Assembly: GCF_963583255.1 (NCBI RefSeq)
Contig: NC_084803.1
Location: 10,196,122 to 10,260,121 of the forward strand
DNA: 64,000 bases
Direction of reading: 5' to 3'
Source of the DNA: Pyrus communis
Lineage: Eukaryota; Streptophyta; Magnoliopsida; Rosales; Rosaceae
Shown: piece after piece, positions 1 to 12,149 of the stretch
Numbering within the stretch: the stretch's first letter is position 1
Layout of the letters: every line of letters begins with the position of its first letter
Translations under genes and position numbers: made by a program
Notes under the pieces: model-generated
Database searches by the model: none
Seen by the model: the letters and a program-made list of their open reading frames with translations, nothing else
Told to the model about the DNA's origin: nothing

Positions 1-3000
1 AACGCAAAGCTTGAGAGGGCTAAACCACCAGTGAGAATTCCGACAACTTCCCAATGGGGCAATCCTAGATCAACAGAGGAAAGAGTCATGCAAGCTGCAG
101 GAGATAAAAAGGCAATTGTTTGGCAAATTTTTCGGACCTACATGTACAAAATAAGGGAATCAGAAACATTAAGAGTGAATCTCAGTGTAAACATTACCCT
201 AATAAAATAGTCAATACTTACCGGCGAGTTAAGGAATGATAATGGAAGCCATAAACTTATTATTCAAAACTAAAATATGAAAGTAACAAGTTTATTATGT
301 ATTCCAGGGTAAATAGCAATTAAATAAACAAGCAAAAGGAAGTACATCCATAAACTTGAGAAAACTGTTGAGGTTGTTTTTCATCTTCTGTTGGAAAAAC
401 CTAAAAATTTCATCACGATGGAGTTTTCTGACTTGATAAAGTACAACAGAGTAGCTCGATCTAAAATATGCTTACTGTAGTGGTTTGAACTCCACTAGAA
501 ATCAAGCTATCAGCAAATTGTGATGCAATGCTAGTCACAAAGATTGAAGCCAATGGAGGAAGGATAGAGACCTGAAACGAACAAAAATCCCGATATCAGA
601 CAACTGAATAACTTTACTATAAATTGATAATACCTTATGCAGAAATCTAATGCTTTGATGGGCAAATTCGTAGAGAATTAATAAGTGTGGTATAAGATAT
701 TGCAGGCTGAAGTTGGTAATTCTATCTTGAATGCTAAGAACCAAAAAGCGGTGGACTTTTTAGACTTACCCATGCAGCTTCTGTCAAATTCAGGTTCAGC
801 TCCTCACTGTATAGAAAATAATATACTTACCTCAGATACCAAGTCCTTGTAAACATACTTTTCAATAAAAGATTAGATAACTTATAAATGACCTTAAGTT
901 AATCCAGCACCTTTCGTTTTCCTTCTATTTCCTAGACCAAGTTATGGTCACAATTGTTGGCAAGTGCCGTCACAACTTACATTAGTTAAATAGACGAATA
1001 AAGTACAAATCATACCTCCCTATCATTATACAATGTGAAAGTCTGCATGAATTACCTAAAATAGGTGGGAAGCCATGCTAGGCAAGTATAATGACCCCAG
1101 CTTCCACAAAAATGAGCATATATCATTGCCCATACAGCTTGGCTTTGGAAAAATGCTTTCCATGGTACACCCTACTAAATAGAAGCAAGTAAGAAACCAA
1201 AGTCGTATACAGTAATCGCTACACGTTACGATAAGATGTAAACTATGATAAAACTTAAAAGCAATGATGTAAATCAAAAAGTTGCAGTTATCTTCTGGAT
1301 TAGTCTAAACAACAATAAAGTTTAACATTCGTCACTCAATTGTCATATTCAGAACATAGCCTGGCTATCACCAGCATTGCCCCAAGTCACACATATACAA
1401 CACAAAAAAGAATCACACCTTCAAAGAGTCACCTAATTCTTCGGTACTCCATGTTTTCTTCACATCCGTTGATTGGGACCCTATCAAGTATTTTTAAATG
1501 AATAAAAAGAATCATCACTATGCAAGAAATGTAGCACGTGAAAATAACACCCTTGAATTTTGATCTTGCCAACAGCATCTGGTATCGTTACCACACTATC
1601 CATGAATTGAAGTATTGACAACTCATTATGAAGATATAGGACAAATTTTCTTGTGAAACATTGCACAAATAAATAGTCTTGGAGTCAACTTTATGCATTG
1701 TGACAAATTCGCAATGAATGAAAGAGGAATATACAGTGATAGAATCGTGTATATATCTTTGTAAATGGTAATGATCATTGTAACTGTGGCAACAATTGTG
1801 ATTGCTGATACATTAGCAAAATGGTACTCGTTGCATCATAAAGAGAGACAAAGTAGTGAAGAAACTACAACGCAAAATGACAGGCAGAAGCAACAGTGGC
1901 TGTGGAGCCTTTACCAAGTATTAAATGCTCATTAAGTAGAAAAATAAATGAGTATTATGAAGCTTTCTCATAATTCCCAAACCAAACAGTTTTTCTTTAA
2001 CAAAAAAGATGATGACCAGATGGCATTGGTTACTCCAAGAAACAGGTCCTTAATACTAAATTGACTTCTAGTCAACTTTACCTTCGGATAAGTAATCAAT
2101 TGCACATTTTTACAGGAACAAATATAAGCCTTGCCCAAATAAACAAGGATAATGGAGAAGGGATTAAATGCTCACGTGGAATTGATTCACCAACCCATGA
2201 GGCTTGTCCTTCAAGAAACTGAAATCCCAGATACCTTCAAGATAGATATATAGGGAAACAACATGAGCATATATAGCCAGACTTCAGTGTTCCACAATAA
2301 CATTTTATTTTTTATTCTTTTCGAAAAGAAAAAGAGACAAGAAGAGAGCTATTAACGATTAATTGACCAGGTAAGTTCCTTTCTAATAAATTAAGATGGA
2401 AGGTTAGTACTGGGCAGAAAACGCAAAAAAGGAAAAAGAACATTGTTTTCTTTCATGGCATATTGATAACAAATAAATAAGTTTTCACATTGACCGGAAC
2501 AAGTTAAGTGAATTAATTCTTCACAAAAAAAAAAGGGAGACCCCTAATTCTGAGTGTCTGAGACAGCTACTTACCAAGCAATCCCCAAAAAGGAAAATAT
2601 GTAAAAAACAGATTCCCAGCCAAGATTTTGGATAAGGGGAGGAGCCAGAAGAAACCTGCAAGAAGTCCAATGTTACAAATGGCTATCAATGAACGCTGAG
2701 TACACAATGAATATACAGACATAAGAAAACCAAACTCTTCTTTATGATGACACCAAAAATTAAAACGTCCTCATATTGTACTCTGATTCAAATTTTCCCT
2801 TTTCATTTCTGAAAAAGAAACAAAAATCTTCAAAAACCCATTCAACATACCCTGCAACACTTCCTACACTCAGACCACCGAAGACAAATGCTACAGCCCG
2901 TGACCGCTCTTCCAAAGGTATTGTCCTGCATTAGGTAAAAGATTATTAAGGTTCTTAAATATAAAGAAATTGAATCCACTAGACAACCTGAATTTGAACC

Positions 3001-4381
3001 CACTAGACAACCTGAATTTGAACAAAAGTATGTTTCGATGAACAACACCTAGGAATCTATGATGGACCAAATCAAACATAAGAATGTCATACATGCCTGG
3101 CAATAAGGTCCGTTGCAGCGGACGGGGAAACGCCTTCTCCAATACCTACCTGTACTTCAAAGAAAAGAGCTCTCAGTAAGTAACACATTTTTGACACTCA
3201 AGCCAAAAATAGGACAGGAATCAAACACGAAAACAAAAGGCCAAACAAAGTTGAACTGAATTACAAGAATCTGTAGAAAATAGAATATGTGGTAGATGAG
3301 TGTACCAAAATTCTTGACAAAACTAAACCAGGTGTAAATCCAGCAACAAGAGGTACAAGTGCCGTAGCCAAAGACCAAGTTAATACTCCAAACTCAAGAA
3401 CTTTTCTGCATTGGAAGAAAACGATAGATGAGAATGGCATATAATGTAGTGGCATCAGTGAACAAACATTTTGTAAAATGCTCCTAGTTATAGCACACAG
3501 AATAATTGTAGCATGATTGAACAATGGTGCATAGTTCTAAGTATAAATAAACAAGTAACAAGCTAAAAACTTGTAATGAGCTTTTAAAAAACAAACCTCC
3601 CACCAAATATCTTGGCAAGCCAGCCCCCAGGCAACTGACTCAATGCATACCCCCAAAAGAACGAGGATTGAACCAATCCCGCCTCGGATGAACTCCATCC
3701 AAACTGGTGGGACATCGGAATTATAGCAATACTCAAGTTCACCTGTCAACCAAACACCCAAAAATCGAACTTAATCAATCCCACATGCAAAAGAAGCAAA
3801 CTTGATTCGTTTAAAATCAAAATGCAGTAACCCCACAACCCAAAACTACGTCCAATTGCATTTATGCAGTAAATATCTATCCTTTTCAACCAGAAGTGAA
3901 TCAATGTTCAATCTAAAATTTCATGCCTAGAACTTGTTCGATGAAATGCCTAAGCGAGAAATAACAACACAGCTAGCAGAGCAACAGGACTTACCTTATC
4001 CATATTGCAGATAACAAACGCAAGCGAGGTAGTCCCAATGAGTTTGTACCTCTGAGGCACGTTCTTCCATGGCGGCCAACCCCAATCAAAACCCACTTCC
4101 CCAGAGCCGCTCTCCTGACCCGATTCACCCTCAGAATCCGACCCAGACCCCGAACCCGCCCGTTGGAGCTTATCCACCGGCAACCCATTGACCCTCTTAG
4201 TTTCAGTGACGTTTTCCTTCTCCTTAATGCTGCAAAACACTCTGAACTCCAAATTATGCTTCGGAGGGAACCGAAGCAAACTACGCCGTCCGAGCGTGGA
4301 CGTGAACGACGACGGCTGCGAGCCCGTGCTGTGTGAAAATAGGCAAGAGGAGCTCTCGGCTCTGAGCGTGAGCTTCGCCAT
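1..4381 (-). CDS. PHT4;2: Plastid-targeted PHT4/ANTR-type anion (phosphate) transporter, 3' end beyond window
   Basis: Major facilitator transporter predicted in a plastid membrane, likely Na+ or H+ coupled phosphate/anion transport (family knowledge). Twelve exons on the minus strand: 3995-4381, 3597-3742, 3306-3405, 3097-3149, 2851-2925, 2575-2655, 2176-2234, 1419-1480, 1056-1171, 770-806, 476-571 and 1-137, the last cut by the window edge. Phase is kept through all eleven junctions, giving about 449 codons; family members are roughly 510-540 aa. The first ~90 residues are Ser/Arg rich, like a transit peptide, followed by an acidic Gly/Ser linker and the conserved stretch WPPWKNVPQRYKLIGTTSLA. 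Later family blocks include GGWLAKIFGGRKVLEFGVL, RILVGIGEGVSPSAATDLIA, GSWGHYTCLAWLPTYFS and TTTVRKICQTIAF. Intron 4 (3096 down to 2926) uses a GC donor. The start is the ATG at 4381. Orthology to Arabidopsis PHT4;2 rather than another PHT4 is probable, not certain. Confidence 0.9.
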
Positions 4382-5403
4382 TTCAGTGCGTATCTATCCG
4401 TCTCTCGTCCGTGACTAAAAGGTAGAAAATTTCAACTTGTCTTGTGTAAATATTGGAGGAGGAGGAAGCGAGCTACTGGTGCTGCGTCGTAGGGGCATTT
4501 TTGCGCCACGGAACGGATTGGGTTTGTGGCTCAGATTTGTTTTGAATTCGGATCCTTTGGATTTATATGGTGGGGCCATGCTGTTGGGTCCCCACTCAAC
4601 TCCCGCGAGTTTGGGAGTCTGAAATTTGTTGGGTCGTATGATGAGTTTGAAAGGTCCAACAATGTTTAATTTTCAAACCCAACCCATCTTCAATTCAGCC
4701 TGTTCAATTCCCCCGAGCCCAACTCTGGTAGAGCCTCCACCGTAGAGGGTTATGAGGGGAAGAAACTTGGGACTAAAGTTACCTGACAAGTGGCGCTAGT
4801 ATAGACACACACACATGTGGGAGATTTAAAGTCTCGTATCACATGATTGAAAGCCCGTTGTGAGGAAATTGAGTAGACTCACGTTACCAACCAAAAGGTA
4901 AGTTCACAAGTTTTCTTAATTTTCAAGTGGCGAATTTTGTTCCAAAAAAAGAGTCAAGCGGAGCAATTTTTGCAATCCGTTTTCTGCCCATGCACCACTC
5001 TCCGTCTCAGACTTTAGATTGAATAAATCAAACGAAAATCCAATGGCAGAACTTAAAGAAGTGCATAAGGAGAAAACAAGAGGGAAAATCACTACCTTTA
5101 TTCAACCGCATTTTGTCGCATTAGATTAGATAAGTTGCTACAAGAGAATAGGGCACAGAAAAATTCACAGTAAAATTCCAAATAAAAATATCAATAAATA
5201 TATGCAATTAAGATGAGATTTGCTGATTTAGACATTGATATTAGTCAACAGTAGGCATTGCAACATCTGTGAATGAAAGAAGATTCATGAGAAAAGAATC
5301 AACCATCACCAATACCTGGAAACAGGATTCATATCAGAAACCAATATCAACCCTTATGAATTAAATACTTTCCCAAATGCAAGGCTGCCCCAAAAATTCA
5401 GGC
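4382..5403. other. Intergenic: PHT4 promoter side and UBP22 3' side
   Basis: No supported gene. The PHT4 promoter and leader lie just above 4381. The rest is AT-rich sequence with no repeat structure that I can define. The UBP22-like transcript may end in the low-5,000s. Confidence 0.5.
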
Positions 5404-5502
5404 TCAAAACGCTCCATCTGAGAGTTCGTCCTCTTCCTCATCCTCGGTGAGCTCTGAGCACGTAGAGAGCTGCTTGACTTCTTTAACCAATGACAAAAGC
5501 GG
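5404..5502 (-). other. Possible alternative last exon of the UBP22-like gene
   Basis: The minus strand carries an open 32-codon stretch ending at a TGA (5404-5406), with an acidic tail SELTEDEEEDELSDGAF. An acceptor-like TATCTAG sits just before it, at 5503. It is in phase with a perfect-consensus GC donor (AAG|GCAAGT) in the last UBP22 exon, over an intron of 148 nt. If used, the protein would be 621 aa with a different, acidic C-terminus. It may equally be 3' UTR that happens to be open. Confidence 0.3.
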
Positions 5503-5623
5503 CTAGATAACATATATTATCCAGCAAACAAAACCGAACCATGAATTTTCATACCTTTCTCCTTTTTTTCCATCTTTCATCTCACGCAACAAAAATTCAT
5601 CGCTCACTTTTCTGGCCAGAAGA

Positions 5624-8600
5624 TCATGTAGGACTCGGTTTCTCACTTGCCTTGTAAAAAAGCATTTTCTGTACATAGAACATCATGTAGCCCTGTGCCG
5701 CCCTCACAATGTTCTCATTAACTTGGGTGATCCAAGCATCATCGCACTTGTACCACTGATTACTCAATCGCAAGTAAGTCACATAATGGCCTGCATCTAG
5801 CTTGCCTGTGTGAGTGACGACAGCAAACAACTCAAACTCTGAACATAAGTCATTTGATGCATCTGGCTTGTCCCCATCAAAAGGCAAAATCCTATTTCCA
5901 AATCGGCTCCTCAAGATGGAAGAAGAGAGATAAGGAGCCATGTCAAGCGAAAATGGGAACTGCAAATAACGGTCAACCTTCCTTGACATTTTCCTCACCG
6001 AAGAATGTTCAAATCGCTTGATGTGGAAGCATGAAACCAAAGGAAGCTTTCTTATGGACATTTGCTTGAGAGACTCCTGCCTCACCTGACACTGCTGGCA
6101 AAAAAATTTCTGGTCAGAGCCCAATCTCTCAGGTCTTGTAAAGCGGTCCAAGCATCCCATAAGGGTAGAAACCCCACAGTTTTGGCTGGAATTCATGCAA
6201 TCTGCCTCGCCATAGCAAGAATAACTTGACTTTGTGGACCCAGTCTTTGCAGAACCTCCTTGGTTAGGTTCCAAATCTAATGAGATGTCCACACATGGGT
6301 CATATGTTGTAGACGTAAAACCACAGGCCATACACATGACATCAGATCGCAAGATACCAGAAAAAACTCTATGAGCAACACAACAGTCTCCATTGCCTGC
6401 ACTACAAAAGAAATGAAAATTTATCAGCGACTTTTTTTTCATTAAGTACACGCAAATACAGGTGAAGATCCACGTCAAGACAAATATCAAACAATTCAAT
6501 GTCTGGAAACACTAGAAAGAATGCCTTGGAATCCATCTCTAACGGACAAACATTAACATAACAGTTACAACAAAAGCTTTATTGATCATGTGCAGCCTCT
6601 ATATCCTATATGTCCCAGATTAGTCAGCTATCCTATATGTCCCAGATTAGTCAGCTATCCTATATGTCCCATATAAGTCAGCTACTCAATCATCCAGTTA
6701 TATCATTGACAAAAATTTTAGGAAAATGCACCTCCTCACTCCTCAGAACTATAGGGAAGTTGAATGACAAGGGAAAATGCCCAGTTTCCAACGACAATGG
6801 AAAATACCCAGTTTCCAAGGCGATAAGAAAAGGTAGTTAAAGTCTGATGCCAAGAAGTAGGTAGAAAGCAACAAGATGGCTGATGATGCAAGAAAAGTTT
6901 GAATTGGAGCACCCACAGGAGTGATGAGAACGTTTGCTGGCTGCGAACCTAAGAGAAGAATCTTGCAATTTTCTGGGTATGGGGTCATTGTTGTAATCAG
7001 ACCCTAAACATGGCACAAAGGTTGAGTTAATTGAGGACTATAAAATACGAGATCTCCCCAGGTAGATAAACCCAAGACAGCTAAATGAAAGTTGACTTAC
7101 TGGGTGAAGCTGATAATGCCATCAAGCCAGCGGGTAGAGGTTGAAAATTAGCCCTAAATCTTTCAGCACTTGTCAACTCCCTAGGCAACAAGCAAGATAC
7201 CTAAACCCACACCCTGCATTTACATGTTAAAGTCACCTTAGTTTAAAGAAAACGAGAAAAATACAGATGTTGGGGAAGTCAACTGCTCATTAGGAACTCT
7301 TAAGTTAGTCGTCTTGCAATATTGCCATAGCACCTAATTTTTCACACTCCCATCTTGTAAAGCCCATCAGCTCATTTTCTGATATAAGAAAATAGTATTA
7401 CGGGAAGCTCTCTTAACCCATCACAGGGTTCGCAACACTAGTTTACCACTATGCGGCCACAAATACACTAGACACGATATTAAATTAAATTCTAAGCTGG
7501 CCAACGAAAAGCGATTACGACTTACGAAATGTGCTAAACCAAAGCTAACAATTTCCCGAGATAACAATATCTCTGAGGAGCTACAGAGAGTTGGGTCCAA
7601 GAGTAAAACTTGATAATTCAATAAAATCTTCATTTTTTTCCCAAATTAGCAATTTGCCAATTTATATTACTCTATGACTGAGGCAGGATTCTATCCAGAA
7701 ATTTCAATATTTGATGAACTTCAAAAGCTCTCAAAAAATGATCAACTTGTACAAAATCCAATGCGGTTTCAAGTATAGGAGCTTCCAGAAAGAAATTAAG
7801 CACAAAGGGCCCTACTGATTCAAATTCCATATATACATTCAGAAACAAGACACAATAAAATTTTATTCTTTAGTAATTGTATCTTATGATGTCCCCATGA
7901 ATTTCAAGTAGCATGCACATAAAACACAACATGAAAATTAACAGATACAAGTTTCGGATTGAGAAAGAATTAACCTTGGCTCTCGGGTTTCCGCCGATCC
8001 TTATCCACCTTCTCATGAATCCCATCAAGCATAGAAATGAAGAACTCATGCGCGTCCTGCTGCTCATAACTCGCCAAATTCGCGGCGTACTGCCACCAAC
8101 TACGGCATTACCACAACAACAGATCAGCAAAAACCCGAAAAATCAAACAATATTTTCGCCATCCCTGCACCCCTGACCACCTACATTGTGATTAAAATGC
8201 GATTTGTACAGATTACAAACCTGTACAAGAACTTTGCGGGGCTATAAGGCGTCCGCTCCCCCGAAAAAACCGCAGAAAACGTGGCGTCCATGTCGCAGGC
8301 CAAGCACACGCGCGCAGCGCTCTTGTTCCCGCCACCATCAATAGTATTGGCGGCAGTTTTCTTGGCGGCGTTATCGGCATTGCTCTTCTTCTGGCAGAAG
8401 TAGCGGTTATGCCGGTCGCTGAGGAAGTAGTTCCGCAACGGCGGCGTATGGAGCAATGCCTGCAGAACCGAGTTCATAAAGCACGTGTTCCCCAAATTGT
8501 TGAGCCCGCGCAATCCCCAAGGCAAATCGGAGACGTCGCCGTTTAGGGGACTGGAATTCTTCCCCACCAAGTATTGCTCTCTCGGATTCGGTATCCACGG

Positions 8601-9116
8601 CTTGTAGTCGATACGGCGTCGCTTCCGGAGATTCTCCGGCGCGTACTGCTGGACTGCTGACGTGGCTGAGGAGGCCAGCGTCGAAGCGGCGGTCTGAGCA
8701 AGGACGACTGCGGCGTCGAAGTCGCGATCGTAGACTTGGTCTCTACACGCGCAGCAGAAGAGCTCCGCTCGGTCAACGTCCACGGCGATCTCGTGACCGG
8801 GAGGCATCGAGAAGGCGTGAGCCGCAGCGTGGGATGGTCCGGATGGCACATGACAGTGGACGGCAGCGCACGTGATGCACGCATAGAGTCTGGGACGCGC
8901 GGACTCCCCGCACGCGCCACAGCGCGGGACCTCCTTGGGATCGCGGCGGATAGATGCGCGGCCACCCGGCGGCTTGACCCGTAGACAGTCCTGCAAGGCC
9001 CGGAAGGGCTTGGAGCCATTGTTGGAGAGGAACTCGGCAAGGTGAGGACAGGGCTGAGGCAGAATCTCGCCGTTGATCTGTTGGCGGGGGTGAGTGATCT
9101 TGGCCATCGACGACAT
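5624..9116 (-). CDS. UBP22: Ubiquitin-specific protease, UBP22-like (SAGA deubiquitinase module)
   Basis: Cysteine deubiquitinase predicted to remove ubiquitin from histone H2B as the catalytic subunit of the SAGA DUB module in the nucleus (family knowledge for Arabidopsis UBP22 and yeast Ubp8). Three exons: 8221-9116, 7975-8099 and 5624-6396, in frame, 597 aa. A zf-UBP zinc finger rich in Cys/His lies at about residues 23-125 and a basic RKRRR stretch at about 164-168. The catalytic Cys box is [13 protein letters not shown] with Cys near 212. The [10 protein letters not shown] block is in exon 2. The His box [19 protein letters not shown] has His near 544, followed by DDAW. Paired CxxC motifs (CMACG, CQQC) fit the USP zinc ribbon. 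The start is ATG 9116; a second in-frame ATG lies at 9107. The C-terminal end may vary because a strong GC-type donor sits at 5651/5650 inside exon 3 (see findings). Confidence 0.93.
6604..6684. repeat. Tandem repeat, 27 bp x 3, in UBP22 intron 2
   Basis: Three head-to-tail copies beginning TCCTATATGTCCCA (6604, 6631, 6658). The first two are identical and the third differs at a few bases. It is a minisatellite candidate inside the 1.6-kb intron between exons 2 and 3. Confidence 0.95.
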
Positions 9117-10379
9117 GGACGGCGATGATGGTGGCGGTGGCGGAGATTGGGGTGAAATTGATGGTGGAAACCCTAAGGTTAAAGGACATATGGTTCATGG
9201 ATGGGGGAAGAGATCAACGGCTGAGATTGAAGGGAATGGGAGTGAGAGACCTGGGAGTGTGATGAGTACCGCTGGCTCTGTGTGTTGTAAGTGTAGTCCG
9301 CTCAGCTTCTTCGGTCTACAAGTTGACGAAAATGAAGAAAATTAAGAAAATGAAGAAAATCAATAATTTTGGCTAAAATCTCTCCGTATGGTAGCAGAGG
9401 TCTCAAGTTCGAATCATTTCAATAATTTTTATGTTGTAAATGAATATCATGTTACTTGGTACATTTTCTTAACCATCGTAAACTAGTGGTGATGCTCACT
9501 ATCACAATAAATAATAAGTAAGGAGAAAATTTTCATTGTGACCAGAACACGGAAAGTACACTATGTGTTTTTATATAAGTGGTGGAAAATTTTATTTTTT
9601 AAGTTATTAACTTTTTAACATGTATATCCCATAATTTATATAGTGACACGTGATGTACCACCGCGTATACCAGTCACACTGAAAAATTTCTCAACTTTGG
9701 TGAGCAAAACCATTTTCCGGATTATAAGTTTTGGTCGGTTCTGATTCATTTGATCAGTGTTTAACATTTGTTTTTATAATTGTCGTACATAGCGTTTGGA
9801 TAAAGGGTTTATACCTCGATTAAGAGCCCTTTCTCCAAACGTCGAGGTCTCCCATTCGATTCTCTCTCTCTTAATTATTACGAGCATAACAGCATTCTTT
9901 GATTCTCTTGTCTCAAAAAGTTGGCAGAGCCACCAAACAGACCCAATCATTTCGTTGGCTCACAATCATGGGATTGGACCATAAAACTATGGATTGCTTG
10001 GGAGTTGGGACTATGATTTCACCCATTAGCTCATGTTTCTATTTGTCCATACAAATTTAATCCCAAATCATTACTACAAAATCATGTTGTTTTCCTTCTC
10101 TAGTAAACAATTGAATCCATCCACCCTTAGTCGGTGTTATAACCCTTGAGAAGAACCTTGTCTCAATACAGAGAACCACGTCATCACTAGTCCGTGTGTA
10201 GATGTACGAATTACGTGGTCCTCCGTAAGTATATGAGTTACTGTAGTCAGATAACTAATTGTAGATAGAAAAATCGGTATTTTATTCGCATACAGGGCTC
10301 TGTAGAAAGAGGAAGAGAAAGAATACACTGTAGGTTTCGGAAAGAGGTGTCTCCGATGTGCAAGGTAATCTGGTGGCTC
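9117..10379. other. Intergenic, no gene seen
   Basis: This is the UBP22 promoter and leader side (Gly-codon-like GGTGGCGGTGG repeats near 9130), then an A-rich run of GAAAAT units at about 9328-9365. A box-B-like GTTCGAATC at about 9410 has no tRNA cloverleaf around it. The remainder is AT-rich sequence of no clear identity. All open frames here are short and without family resemblance. Confidence 0.5.
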
Positions 10380-11847
10380 AACATCACTAGACTACTGCCT
10401 GTTCAGAATCCACAACAGTAAGCAACGCTCAATAATCTCCCGCTTGCTTCCTCCCGTATCTGCTTCAAATAATTCCTCAGCAATTCTGCAGCCATTCAAT
10501 ACTTTGAAATATAAGATAATGTGTATGTGTACGTGTACGTGTACGTGTATGTATATATTTAGCGTCTGAAGCGGGCAGATGAAAATTACTTTTAAGAAGA
10601 ATTGATAGTGTAGCATCAAGTTTAAAGGGAGAAAAGAAAACCGAGATTCATGTATGGAAGATGCAATGAATGTTCTACATGGAACTGACGGTATGTCACG
10701 CTGAAGAGTTAAACTGAAGAACTAACAATACGACTGTCTTATCTCAATAATTGGCTCAAAAGAAGAATAGATGTGTTAGTTATTAACAATTCAAGTTCAG
10801 ATATCCTAGCGAAATATGTGAAACTCTGATGAAAGCATTCCCTGTGGAGGGTCTGTTTCTTTATTTATTCGGAATTGATAGTCTAGCAACGAGTCAGCCG
10901 ATTCAAGACCATCTATGGTTCAATAAATAAATGCATGTTCCATAACCGGATAAGCATGCTGAGAAATATGAAGGCGTCTCAAGGTCATCTCAGAAGGTCA
11001 AAAATCAATCATCTATTGATAACCGAAGTGAAACAAACAAAGCAAGTCAAGCAGCCAAACAAAGGTAGGGCGCCTTGTATTGTGACAGTTCACGAGGACT
11101 AGACTGATAGCGTTTGTTCGAAACATTAACTGCTAGAACATTCCAAATCAACTCGATTTTTATGTTCATCGATATCCATAAAGTTGGAACTTAAGGAGAA
11201 GACATCAAGAATAACTTAAAATCTAAAACTAAATCGTAGTTCCATTTATCCACGGTTTGCAATTGAGAAACTCAATTAGCTTATAATTTTAATTGGCTTA
11301 ATCAACTAACATATAAGAGTAAATAATATGAATGATTCTAAATGTAAGCACAGATGAGAAAGAGCTTCACCTGCTTCCCGCTGGACCGAGGAAGAGGAAA
11401 AAGTCCCGGGAAAGGGAAACTCGGCTCTCCAGGAACAGGAACTTTTTCAAGTCCCAAATTAATAATGGCCTTGGTTCCTTCAGCCAAAGTTCTGCAACCC
11501 TCAAGCCGCTTCAAAGCCACATTGATATAAAAAGTCAAATAAATGAGGAGCTTATCGGTGGTGCTCTTAATATCAAAGTTCCCAGAAAACATTAGCACGA
11601 AAGTATGTAATCGCTTCATCAACAATATCCATTCTATCTGCGCAGAAGAAGATTCCTCGTATCAACAACAAAAAAATACGACCAAATCAAACAATATCAT
11701 CAGCTAATAATATGAATGTGCTTGTACACATATAAAACCTTGCTCTGAAACCGGGGCAGGTCCCTTTATGTGGGTTTTCAAAGGCAATAGAGGGCATCCA
11801 CAGGCTTTAGGAATTTCTTCATCGTCCACGAAACTAGAGTGATAAAC
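10380..11847 (-). pseudogene. ARPC3: ARP2/3 complex subunit 3 (ARPC3/p21) pseudogene with introns retained
   Basis: ARPC3 is a subunit of the actin-nucleating ARP2/3 complex. Three exon remnants are on the minus strand. Positions 11739-11847 encode VYHSSFVDDEEIPKACGCPL and continue to GPAPVSEQ. Positions 11371-11637 encode MDIVDEAITYFRANV, then NFDIKSTTDKLLIYLTFYIN through EKVPVPGEPSFPFPGLFPLP. From 10485 downward it encodes LLRNYLKQIREEASGRLLS, then a stop. Breaks: after RANVF the frame is lost by a net 2-nt deletion near 11586. The end reads VAYCCGF-stop where the family continues with a TPNKWW block, whose DNA is only vaguely recognisable near 10395-10380. The first exon with the start codon was not found; an LTR remnant lies just upstream. 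Splice sites are still present, so this is a decayed duplicate rather than a retrocopy. Confidence 0.88.
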
Positions 11848-12149
11848 CTGTCACCATAGTTGTTGTCAACTGCTGTTTTAACTAAATCCTTCACTAACAT
11901 TTTCCCCTCTCCTCAGTGTATTAAAGAAACGTGTATCGAAACCAAAAAATTGACGATAACCAGCTAATGTTCCTCCACAATTTATCAAAATGATGAGCAT
12001 AAAATTGAAAATTAGGAAAAAAAGATTGAGGCTTTACCATCTTTCTGAGCCGAACGACTACGTATCACCACGACTTTGTTTCCAAACAACCATTTGGGTC
12101 CCTGAAAATTCAGCGATGAGGACAATACATGGTAATGTTTGGGCTCAAA
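11848..12149. other. Short intergenic stretch
   Basis: This is where the lost 5' end of the ARPC3 copy would be expected. No start exon can be made out. Confidence 0.4.

Noticed and set aside
5555..5640. Frame [20 protein letters not shown] downstream of the UBP22 stop
   Set aside because: It overlaps the end of the coding exon in another frame, and joining it to 5502 would need a 52-nt intron, shorter than plant introns normally are. Not annotated as an exon.
8543..9198. Overlapping frames of up to 165 codons around UBP22 exon 1
   Set aside because: The GC-rich exon suppresses stops in other frames. The zf-UBP/USP frame is the only one with homology.
9405..9425. tRNA gene suggested by GTTCGAATC
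   Set aside because: No box A at the right distance and no cloverleaf stems.
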